Source of the DNA: Muribaculaceae bacterium
Lineage (GTDB): Bacteria; Bacteroidota; Bacteroidia; Bacteroidales; Muribaculaceae
NCBI GenBank assembly: GCA_017619355.1
Contig: JAFZSO010000061.1
Location: 30,845-94,844 of the forward strand
DNA: 64,000 bases
Direction of reading: 5' to 3'
A program made the position numbers and the translations under genes. Numbering within the stretch: the stretch's first letter is position 1; each line of letters begins with the position of its first letter. The notes beneath the pieces were generated by a model. It was not told the DNA's origin and did not search any database. It was given only the letters and a program-made list of their open reading frames with translations. Below are positions 9,434-16,305 of the stretch, one piece after another.

Positions 9434-10162
9434 TTACTTGATGGCCTTGGTGGCGATGCGGGTGCCGTCGGTGTAGGTGGTGACCACCACATTCACGCCA
9501 TCGAAGGGCTGTGTGCTTTCTACACCCGCCAGATTGTAGTAGAGCACGCCTGCCACGGTCTTGTCGGTGCGCAGGTCATAAACGGGAGTGGAAAAGATGT
9601 TAAAGGTGAAATCGTCGATAGCGCCATCGCCTTCAAAGTCGGGGTTGCCGGTAGAAATCCAGATGTCGCGCACAACAATGTCGGTATCTTCACCCGGATC
9701 TTCAGGAATTGCCACGGCAAACACCAGCAAGGCATCGTCGCCCACGGCAATGTGCCGGCCTTGCGCCTCGCTGTCAGAAACAAAGAGACGGAATGAGGCA
9801 TCATCGGGCTCAGTTGCCAGCACCGTGAAGGCATTGTATTCGTCGGTCTCGTCGAGACGGCCTTCAGGCACGAGAAGGACAAACGACTTCTTCCCCTTGG
9901 TGCCTATACCGGCATCATCGGCCGAAAATTTCTCGGGAACCCAACCATAGGGATAATCGAAACTACACTCAATGGAGACATACTCCACCAAGGGATTAGT
10001 GAGAACGAGTTTCACATAGGCTGTTTGACCAGGTTGTACCGATTCCGGGTCAATCACTTCAAATGAAATCTTGGTAGAGGAATCCAAGTTACCCTCAGCA
10101 GCAAATGCCAGTTTAGCAGCAAATGCAAAAACAGCAAGCAGGAGTAGTGATTTCAGTTTCAT
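9434..10162 (-). CDS. Secreted protein, possible cohesin-like fold, with short C-terminal sorting-like tail
   Basis: The protein is about 242 residues. I place the start at 10162 (MKLKSLLLL), because the eight codons upstream would spoil an otherwise clean signal peptide ending near AFA-AEG. The body is a predicted beta sandwich: TAYVKLVLTNP, a GW-containing strand, a conserved DAGIGTK stretch, then LLVFAVAIPED. These spaced features resemble cohesin modules, but this is a fold-level guess. The C-terminus (YYNLAGVES, PFDGVNVVV, DGT, KAIK) is a short tail common on secreted proteins of this order and resembles type IX sorting tails. The gene is a paralogue of the one at 10325. It has its own promoter and terminator, so it is probably monocistronic. 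Confidence 0.75.
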   Translation of the reverse strand: MKLKSLLLLAVFAFAAKLAFAAEGNLDSSTKISFEVIDPESVQPGQTAYVKLVLTNPLVEYVSIECSFDYPYGWVPEKFSADDAGIGTKGKKSFVLLVPEGRLDETDEYNAFTVLATEPDDASFRLFVSDSEAQGRHIAVGDDALLVFAVAIPEDPGEDTDIVVRDIWISTGNPDFEGDGAIDDFTFNIFSTPVYDLRTDKTVAGVLYYNLAGVESTQPFDGVNVVVTTYTDGTRIATKAIK

Positions 10163-10234
10163 AATGGTTGATTTTAAAGTGGTCAAAAGGTATCTATATT
10201 ATATATAAATAGGTGTCGGTGTTTTATACAATGG

Positions 10235-10266
10235 CAAAGATAAACATAATTTTCACAAAATCCAAA
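10235..10266 (-). promoter_or_regulatory. Promoter of the gene at 9434
   Basis: Reading the minus strand, TTTG (10266-10263) is followed after 20 bp by TATCTTTG (10242-10235), which matches the Bacteroidota -33/-7 consensus. It lies about 70 bp upstream of the chosen start. The -33 box overlaps the A-tract of the upstream gene's terminator. Confidence 0.6.
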
Positions 10267-10299
10267 AAAAAAGACCCTCGCCATGTGGCGAGAGTCTTT
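10264..10299 (-). terminator. Rho-independent terminator of the second secreted paralogue
   Basis: A 13-bp stem (10270-10282 with 10287-10299) with loop ATGT is followed on the minus strand by a run of Ts. It is almost identical to the terminator at 9371-9412, so the terminator appears to have been duplicated with the gene. Confidence 0.85.
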
Positions 10300-10324
10300 A
10301 TGGGTTGATCAATAAGAGTGATTC

Positions 10325-11065
10325 TTATTTGATAACTTTGCTGGCAGCCTTGGTGCCATCGGTGTAAGTAGTAACAACTACGTTCACACCGTCGAAGGGC
10401 ATCTCGCTCTCAACACCAGCCAGGTTGTAATACTTCACACCGGCAACAGCCTTGGTAGCGTTCACGTCGTTAACAGCAACTGCGATAACATTGATGGGGA
10501 AAGTAGTATCGGGAATTTCGCCGTCACCGATAGCTACTTCATTCTCATCAACGTCACCAGTTGAGAACTGCTGGCCACTTACCATAACAGTGTTTTCACC
10601 AAGAACGGCATCTTCAGGAATCTGGATAGCAAACACGAGAACTACATCGTCACCTGTTTCAACCTTATCGCCGTCCATGTTCACGAACAGCCAACCATAA
10701 GCGTTGGGGTTCTCAGAAGGAATAGCACCAGTCACAGAGAAAGCATTGTGGTTGTCAGTTTCAGCAAGACGTCCTTCGGGCATCATTTGAACCAGATTCT
10801 TTTTGGTCTTGGTGCCGATACCAGCATCAGCCTGAGAGAATTCAACTGCTGTCCAGCCAGCAGGGAATTCATAGTGAGCTTCTACTGAAACATAACCAGC
10901 ATCGGGGTTGGTCAGAGTCACGCCCACATAAGCAACTTTACCAGCTTCAACGCTACCGCCCTCGTTCAAGAGCTGGTGCGACAAAGTGGTAGTTTCGGCG
11001 AGCTGAGCCGAAGCAGCCATTGAACATACTGCAAAAGCAGCAAAGAGTAAAGATTTAATTTTCAT
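10325..11065 (-). CDS. Secreted protein, possible cohesin-like fold, paralogue of the gene at 9434
   Basis: The start is placed at 11065 (MKIKSLLF), two codons inside the longest frame, giving about 246 residues with a signal peptide ending near ASA-Q. The body shares with its neighbour the patterns TNPDAGYVSVE, PAGW, QADAGIGTK, MPEGRL and LVFAIQIPEDA. The last motif, followed by a glycine and more beta sequence, is reminiscent of cohesin modules of cellulosome scaffolds. The C-terminus (KYYNLAGVES, PFDGVNVVV, KVIK) is the same tail as in the neighbour. Three proteins with dockerin-like ends are encoded 12-21 kb away, which makes the cohesin idea worth testing. No enzyme motif is seen. Confidence 0.75.
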   Translation of the reverse strand: MKIKSLLFAAFAVCSMAASAQLAETTTLSHQLLNEGGSVEAGKVAYVGVTLTNPDAGYVSVEAHYEFPAGWTAVEFSQADAGIGTKTKKNLVQMMPEGRLAETDNHNAFSVTGAIPSENPNAYGWLFVNMDGDKVETGDDVVLVFAIQIPEDAVLGENTVMVSGQQFSTGDVDENEVAIGDGEIPDTTFPINVIAVAVNDVNATKAVAGVKYYNLAGVESEMPFDGVNVVVTTYTDGTKAASKVIK

Positions 11066-11182
11066 AATCAATTGATTTTAAAAAAGTTAATAAATTTATT
11101 AGTTAATTAAATTAAGTTACAAACATAAAGAATAGTGCGAATATCGCCTAAAAAGCCTAAGCATAACACGCCTATTATTTGA

Positions 11183-11215
11183 CAAAGGTAATAATAAAAT
11201 TTTTAATAGAGCAAA
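11183..11215 (-). promoter_or_regulatory. Promoter of the gene at 10325
   Basis: On the minus strand TTTG (11215-11212) is followed after 21 bp by TACCTTTG (11190-11183), a perfect TAnnTTTG box. It is about 118 bp upstream of the start, so the transcript would have a long AT-rich leader. The rest of the gap up to 11290 is AT-rich with no gene. Confidence 0.65.
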
Positions 11216-11292
11216 TTTTCAGTCTTTTTTTTCAATTTTTTTTCGATTTTTTTTTCAACAACCATTTTTAATAGCGGTTCCATCTCTCAAAA

Positions 11293-11460
11293 ACTCCTCA
11301 ACTCCGCAGCGAGAAAATGCTCTAAGGAGTCCGGGAGTTTAAGAGTTTTGACGGCGCTGTACAGCGGCGTCAACCACCCTTTTCTGCCCTCACCTCCTTC
11401 ACTCCTCAACTCCGCAGCGAGAAAATGCTCTAAGGAGTCTAGGAGTTCATGAGTTTTGAG
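11293..11460. repeat. Intergenic repeat cluster, copies 1 and 2
   Basis: Two copies of a unit beginning CTCCTCAACTCC lie here, the first about 100 bp and the second about 68 bp and truncated. Each can form a hairpin in which ACTCC...GAG pairs with CTC...GGAGT across a GAAAATG loop. Copy 1 also holds a palindrome, CGCTGTACAGCG (11355-11366). The same unit recurs on the other side of the GxxExxY gene. Confidence 0.85.
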
Positions 11461-11463
11461 GCA

Positions 11464-11859
11464 TCATTCAGTAGACTCTTCTGCATAACGATTAAAGACA
11501 GTATGTATGCCGTCGCGCAAAGACTCCACGTTAAAGTTCACGACATAACCGATTGAACAACCGGTAAGGCGCAAATATGTAAATAATTGCTTTTCAAAGA
11601 GCTTCTTATAATCAGTAACACTCTTGATTTCAAGTATCACACGATTGTCTACAATAATATCAAGACGCAGATCATTCTTGATTGCTTCGCCTTTATAAAT
11701 GACAGGAACATTGACTTGACGTTTTACATGAAATCCAGCCATTGTTAATTCTTTTACAATAGCCTCTTCATAGATGCTTTCAAGAAGTCCTGGTCCTAGT
11801 TCTTTATGAACTTCATATAGGCATTTAAGTATGCTAAATGTATATTCTCTATCAATCAT
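11464..11859 (-). CDS. GxxExxY-family protein (PD-(D/E)XK nuclease-like fold)
   Basis: This 131-residue protein shows the family signature: GPGLLESIYEEA near the N-terminus (the GxxExxY motif), then a core with D in LRLDIIVD and EIK in VILEIKSV, the expected PD-(D/E)XK arrangement. The family is widespread in Bacteroidota as a single small gene, and its function is not established. Its neighbours give no operon context: it stands alone between copies of an intergenic repeat, with stop and start only a few bases from repeat sequence on both sides. Codon use looks more AT-rich than the flanking genes, which fits independent mobility. Nuclease activity is an inference from the fold only. Confidence 0.88.
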   Translation of the reverse strand: MIDREYTFSILKCLYEVHKELGPGLLESIYEEAIVKELTMAGFHVKRQVNVPVIYKGEAIKNDLRLDIIVDNRVILEIKSVTDYKKLFEKQLFTYLRLTGCSIGYVVNFNVESLRDGIHTVFNRYAEESTE

Positions 11860-11874
11860 TTCAGTGACTCTTAT

Positions 11875-12119
11875 CTCCTTAACTCCTCAACTCCCTAGAG
11901 AGAAAATGCTCTAAGGAGTCCGGGAGTTCATGAGTTTGACGGCGCTGTACAACGGCTTTTACTATCAATATCTGCTCTTATCTCCTTAACTCCTTGACTC
12001 CCTAGAGAAAAAGGCTCTAAGGAGTCAGGGAGTTCATGAGTTTGACGGCGCTGTACAACGGCTTTTACTATCAAAATCTGCTCTTACCTCCTTAACTCCT
12101 CAACTCCCTAGAGAGAAAA
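11875..12119. repeat. Intergenic repeat cluster, copies 3 to 5
   Basis: Three head-to-tail copies with a period of about 106 bp lie at 11875-11981, 11982-12087 and 12088-12119, the last truncated. Copies 3 and 4 differ at only a few positions. They share the hairpin and the GACGGCGCTGTAC block with copies 1 and 2. Copy 5 runs into the 3' end of trxB and contains its stop codon. Confidence 0.85.
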
Positions 12120-13044
12120 GGAATTTCTCGGCATCGAGGGCAGCACGGCACCCGGTACCGGCAGCGCTGATGGCCTGACGATAACGTGGGTCGGCAACAT
12201 CGCCGGCGGCAAACACCCCCTCCACGCTGGTGGCGGTAGTAGGTCCATGGGTGACAATGTAGCCCGCCTCGTCGAGTTGCAGCTGGTCCTTGAGGAAATG
12301 GGTGTTAGGCTGATGGCCGATTGCCAGGAAGAAGCCGTCGATGGCAATGTCGAATTCCTGTTCCTCGGGGGTGCCCATGAACTTGACCAGATGAGCGCCC
12401 TCCACGCCGTTGTCGCCAAAGAGGCCGCGGGTGTTGGTGTTGAATAGGATTTCGATGTTTTCTTTTTCCATCACACGCTTTTGCATTGCGGCCGAGGCAC
12501 GCAGATAGGGCTTGCGCACAATCATATAGACCTTCGAGGCCAAGTTGCTCAGGTAGTCGGCCTCCTCACAGGCAGTGTCGCCACCGCCCACCACGGCCAC
12601 CACCTTCTTGCGGTAGAAGAAGCCGTCGCAGGTGGCGCAAGCCGAGACGCCCATGCCAGCATATTTTTTCTCGTCGGCGAGGCCCAGATACTTGGCCGAG
12701 GCACCAGTTGCCACAATGAGGGTGTCGGCTTCCAGATGCTTCTCTCCATCGACAGTGACGCGGAAAGGCCGCTGCGAGAGGTCAACGTCGGTCACCACGC
12801 CTGTGCGCAGGTCGGCACCCACATTCACCGCCTGCTGGCGCATGAGGTCCATGAGGTTGAAACCATCAACACCATCGGGGAAACCCGGGAAGTTCTCGAT
12901 GGCAGTGGTCTGTGTGAGTTGTCCGCCTGGGAGCGGCCCGCTGTAGAGCACGCTTTTCACGTTAGCACGAGCCAAATAGATGGCAGCGGTGTATCCGGCA
13001 GGACCGGAGCCAATGATGAGGCATTTGATTTTTTCGATTTCCAT
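12100..13044 (-). CDS. trxB: Thioredoxin-disulfide reductase
   Basis: This 314-residue FAD enzyme transfers electrons from NADPH to thioredoxin in the cytoplasm. FAD-binding GSGPAG is at residues 12-17, the redox-active CATC at 136-139, the NADPH-binding GGGDTA at 153-158 and the C-terminal FAD motif GDVAD at 281-285. I place the start at the ATG at 13044 (MEIEKIK); the longer frame upstream reads through a TCGGAG-type repeat and is not coding. The last five residues (FSLGS) and the stop come from an intergenic repeat unit, so the natural C-terminus has probably been replaced. It follows the LolA-like gene by 73 bp. A thioredoxin gene is at 63286. Confidence 0.95.
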   Translation of the reverse strand: MEIEKIKCLIIGSGPAGYTAAIYLARANVKSVLYSGPLPGGQLTQTTAIENFPGFPDGVDGFNLMDLMRQQAVNVGADLRTGVVTDVDLSQRPFRVTVDGEKHLEADTLIVATGASAKYLGLADEKKYAGMGVSACATCDGFFYRKKVVAVVGGGDTACEEADYLSNLASKVYMIVRKPYLRASAAMQKRVMEKENIEILFNTNTRGLFGDNGVEGAHLVKFMGTPEEQEFDIAIDGFFLAIGHQPNTHFLKDQLQLDEAGYIVTHGPTTATSVEGVFAAGDVADPRYRQAISAAGTGCRAALDAEKFLFSLGS

Positions 13045-13070
13045 ATAGTAGTTTCTTAAAAGATTCTTGC

Positions 13071-13105
13071 TCTCGGAGTTCTCAGAGAGCTCGGAGAACT
13101 CGGAG
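13071..13105. repeat. TCGGAG-type short repeat upstream of trxB
   Basis: A 35-bp tract made of CTCGGAG and TTCTCAGAG variants fills most of the lolA-trxB gap. GAGTTCTC and GAGAACTC within it form an inverted repeat. A longer related tract is found inside the coding sequence at 54825-54892. Confidence 0.7.
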
Positions 13106-13117
13106 TAATAAAAACAG

Positions 13118-13702
13118 TTAGCGAAGGTCAACGACCTCAGTGCCGGCGGGCACAAGCTTCTTGTCGAATACAAAGGTGGAGGCAGGATAGTTCTGCTTGG
13201 TCTTGTAATTGGTGAGTTTGAGGTTGTAGGTACCGTTGTTGGTCACATAGTCGGCCGCAGTGAGCACATAGGCCTTGGAGATATAGAGCGTGATTGATTT
13301 CACGTTGCTTTTCTTCTTGGGAGTGAGCTTGATAGCATACCCCGTGGCCGCCTTGAGCGAAGTCATGCTGAAGGCGTCCTTGAGCGATTTGGCGGCAGCC
13401 AGCGGGTTGGTCATCTGCAATTCCTGAGCGGTGGGGTCAACGATGTTCACCTCGCCCGTCTGGTCAGAGTAGGTCCACTGCGTCTTGCCGTTGAACCACG
13501 ACTTGATGTCGTTGGCCAGAATGCGGAATTTGGCTCCCTGCATCACAATGGTGCCCTTGGAGCCATTCATCGAGTAGTTGGCGCTGATGGTACCGCCTGC
13601 CTTGAAGGCTGCCACCATCTTGTCGAAGACGGCAGTGGCGTTCTGTGCCTGGGCCGAACAGGCCACAAGCACGAATATGAGTGAAAGAAGTTTCTTTGCC
13701 AT
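13118..13702 (-). CDS. LolA-like outer-membrane lipoprotein carrier
   Basis: This 194-residue protein has a clear signal peptide (MAKKLLSLIFVLVACSAQAQ) and so acts in the periplasm. The pattern of a short helix (DKMVAAFKAGGTISANYSM), successive beta strands (GTIVMQGAKFRI, KTQWTYSDQTGEVNI) and the late KSITLYIS strand fits the LolA/LolB half-barrel that carries lipoproteins to the outer membrane. It lies 45 bp downstream of ftsK, a position often taken by lolA, and just upstream of trxB, so the three genes are probably co-transcribed. I call it LolA-like, not lolA, because the sequence is divergent. Confidence 0.82.
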   Translation of the reverse strand: MAKKLLSLIFVLVACSAQAQNATAVFDKMVAAFKAGGTISANYSMNGSKGTIVMQGAKFRILANDIKSWFNGKTQWTYSDQTGEVNIVDPTAQELQMTNPLAAAKSLKDAFSMTSLKAATGYAIKLTPKKKSNVKSITLYISKAYVLTAADYVTNNGTYNLKLTNYKTKQNYPASTFVFDKKLVPAGTEVVDLR

Positions 13703-13747
13703 AATAATAATTTTTACACCCTATTAGACTGCTAAAACAGGGAAAAG

Positions 13748-16216
13748 TTACATGAAGAGCTGGTCAATGTCCATGGGAGTGAGCAGCACCCTGCGGGGCT
13801 TGCCACCCTGCGAGGGCCCTACGATGCCGGCAGCCTCCATCTGGTCCATGATGCGGCCGGCACGGTTGTAACCAATCTGGTAACGGCGTTGCAGCGATGA
13901 AGTGGAAGCGGTATCTCCGCTCTGCACAATCCACTTGGCGGCCTCCTCAAAGAGCGGGTCGCGGTCGTTGAGGTTGCCGCCCTCGCCCGAGAAGTCGCCT
14001 CCCATCCCGCTGTCATCGTTGGGCACGACATATTCAGGCAGTTCATAACAGAACTCGTGATTAACATTGATATCGTTGTCTTCCTGTTTCTTGATAAAGT
14101 CGCAAATCTTGACCACTTCAGGCGTATCAACAAAGGGGCACTGCAGGCGCGTAACATCGCCGTCGACCATATACAGCATGTCGCCACGGCCAATAAGGCG
14201 CTGGGCACCTGAGCGATCAATGATGACGCGGCTGTCCTGCATCTGAGCCACCGCAAAGGCAATGCGGCCCGGCACATTGCTCTTGATGAGGCTCGTGATG
14301 ACTTGCGACGAGGGACGCTGGGTGGCGATGATGATGTGGATACCCGCCGCACGGCCTTTCTGCGCCAAGCGAACAATGGGGGTCTCCACCTCCTTGCCGG
14401 CAGTCATGATCATATCGCTGAACTCGTCGATGACACACACGATATAAGGCATATACTGATATTTCTTGTTGCCGTCCTCATCTAACTCGTGACGCAACTG
14501 CTCACGCCAACGCTTGTTGTAATCGGTCACCTTGCGCTCTTTTAGGCCCTCAAATACCTTGTAACGGTTCTCCATTTCCTGCACCAGGCAATTGAGCGTG
14601 TGTACCACGCGGCTAGTGTCGGTAACAATGGCACGGTCCTCGCCGGGAGCCTTGGCAAAAAAGTATTTCTCTAAGTCAGAGAACACACTGAATTCCACGC
14701 GTTTGGGGTCGATAAGGATGAACTTGAGTTCTGAAGGACCTTTCTTGTAGAGCAGTGAGGTGATAATGGTATTGAGTCCCACCGACTTGCCCTTGCCGGT
14801 AGCACCCGCCACAAGCAGGTGGGGCACCTTGGCAAGATCGGTGACGAACACCTCGTTGCTCACCGTGCAGCCCAGCACCATGGGCAACTCGTAATGAGAG
14901 TTCTGATATGCCTCCGATTCCAGCACCCGGCGCATGGGCACCACTTGCGGGTCACGGTTAGGAATCTCAATGCCAATGGTACCACGACCCGGCATGGGCG
15001 CAATAATGCGAATACCAATGGCTGACAGGCTCAAGGCAATATCATCTTCCAATCCACGAATCTTGGAGATGCGCACGCCATCGGCTGGAATAATCTCAAA
15101 CAGGGTCACCGTGGGACCTACATGAACATCAATTTTCTTGATTTGTATGCCATAGTTGTTGAGTGTCTCTGTAATGCGCTGCTTGTTAGTCTCTTGCTCC
15201 TCGACATCGACACTATTCTTATTCATCTTGATATCCTCTAACAGACTGAGGGGAGGGAAACGGTAGTGAATGTACTCGCCCGTCGGGTCTTTGGGATTAG
15301 TGATGTTCTTGGCGGCATCAATGTCGTTCATCACAGCAGCCTCAGTGGTGGCAGCGGCGGCAACAGGTCTCTTTTTGATGACAGGTTTTCTGTCGACTTT
15401 AGGCTTGTCGGCAGGCAGAGGTTCTTCCTTCTTGACTACAGCAGGACGGGCATTGCGCTCGTCGCCAAGGAAATCAGACTGCTGGTTGGCATTGTCGCCC
15501 ATGTCGTTCTCCACCTTTTCACCCGAGAAGGTGCGAGTGGGAATCTTGCTTTTCACGTTTTCATAAATGGCGCGAAGCGACTTGTAGCAGACGAGCACCC
15601 AGAGCAGGGCCACCACCACATTAACAGCAATCATGCCATAGACCCCCATCAGCCCAAGCAAATTCTGATTGGCATAGTAGCCGAAATTGCCGCCAAGCCT
15701 GTAGAAAGTGGGACTCCAGTTATAGGTACAGGCCCCTATCACAAGCGAGAAGGCGAAGAGGCTGAACAGGCACACGAGCGAATAGGTGTAGAAATAGACC
15801 TTACGGTCCTTTTTGAGCAGGCGAATGCCAATGGTGACCGCCCAGAGCACAATGATGAAGGCGGCAAACCCGAAGCCATCGGCAATGAAGAATTGCGACA
15901 CCTTGGCACCGAGTGCACCCACGGCATTGTGGATTTGCTCAGGATTGCGCGCATTCTCCATGGCGCTATAGTAGAGTTCGCGGTTCTGATCCTGCGCACC
16001 TGCGCCGAAGATGAATGAGAGGAAAGCAATGAGCAGATAGATGCCAAAGAGCAGGAAAATGATGCCCAGGGCAAAGCGTGTGCGGCCGTTGGTGAAGAAA
16101 TTCACAAAGCGTTGCCACGCCGATTCATTTTCTTTTTTTGCTGCTTCCTCGCGTTTGTAGTTTTCACTCTCTTTTACACTCGAAATATCTGGGTTAAATA
16201 TCACATCTTTGTTCAC
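13748..16216 (-). CDS. ftsK: DNA translocase FtsK/SpoIIIE
   Basis: This 822-residue septal DNA pump segregates chromosome termini during division. Four transmembrane segments lie near residues 48-70, 110-133, 142-164 and 185-211, followed by a Pro/Lys-rich linker. The motor domain carries Walker A GATGKGKS at 471-478 and a Walker B region ending CVIDEFSDM. The C-terminal gamma (winged-helix) domain is present (RRYQIGYNRAGRIMDQ), which reads polar DNA motifs and contacts XerD in studied homologues. The Lys in place of the usual Ser of GATGSGKS is a minor variation. It heads the ftsK-lolA-trxB run. Confidence 0.95.
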   Translation of the reverse strand: MNKDVIFNPDISSVKESENYKREEAAKKENESAWQRFVNFFTNGRTRFALGIIFLLFGIYLLIAFLSFIFGAGAQDQNRELYYSAMENARNPEQIHNAVGALGAKVSQFFIADGFGFAAFIIVLWAVTIGIRLLKKDRKVYFYTYSLVCLFSLFAFSLVIGACTYNWSPTFYRLGGNFGYYANQNLLGLMGVYGMIAVNVVVALLWVLVCYKSLRAIYENVKSKIPTRTFSGEKVENDMGDNANQQSDFLGDERNARPAVVKKEEPLPADKPKVDRKPVIKKRPVAAAATTEAAVMNDIDAAKNITNPKDPTGEYIHYRFPPLSLLEDIKMNKNSVDVEEQETNKQRITETLNNYGIQIKKIDVHVGPTVTLFEIIPADGVRISKIRGLEDDIALSLSAIGIRIIAPMPGRGTIGIEIPNRDPQVVPMRRVLESEAYQNSHYELPMVLGCTVSNEVFVTDLAKVPHLLVAGATGKGKSVGLNTIITSLLYKKGPSELKFILIDPKRVEFSVFSDLEKYFFAKAPGEDRAIVTDTSRVVHTLNCLVQEMENRYKVFEGLKERKVTDYNKRWREQLRHELDEDGNKKYQYMPYIVCVIDEFSDMIMTAGKEVETPIVRLAQKGRAAGIHIIIATQRPSSQVITSLIKSNVPGRIAFAVAQMQDSRVIIDRSGAQRLIGRGDMLYMVDGDVTRLQCPFVDTPEVVKICDFIKKQEDNDINVNHEFCYELPEYVVPNDDSGMGGDFSGEGGNLNDRDPLFEEAAKWIVQSGDTASTSSLQRRYQIGYNRAGRIMDQMEAAGIVGPSQGGKPRRVLLTPMDIDQLFM

Positions 16217-16255
16217 TTGAATTCTCCTTTAAGGGTTAAAATACGTTTTAGCCCA

Positions 16256-16285
16256 TAAAGTTAGTGAATAAAATTAAGATACAAA
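16256..16285 (-). promoter_or_regulatory. Candidate promoter of ftsK
   Basis: On the minus strand TTTG (16285-16282) is followed after 18 bp by TAACTTTA (16263-16256), one base off the TAnnTTTG consensus. It lies about 40 bp upstream of the ftsK start. Confidence 0.45.
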
Positions 16286-16305
16286 TAAAACGAGGGAGAA
16301 TTTTA

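Noticed and set aside
11464-11859. Restriction enzyme or homing endonuclease
   Set aside because: The GxxExxY family has a PD-(D/E)XK-like core, but no known cleavage target, and no partner methylase or intron is present.
11293-12119. Possible CRISPR array
   Set aside because: Units are about 106 bp and head-to-tail without unique spacers, and there are no cas genes.
13045-13173. N-terminal extension of TrxB
   Set aside because: The added residues read through a TCGGAG repeat; the conserved FAD-binding start fits MEIEKIK at 13044.
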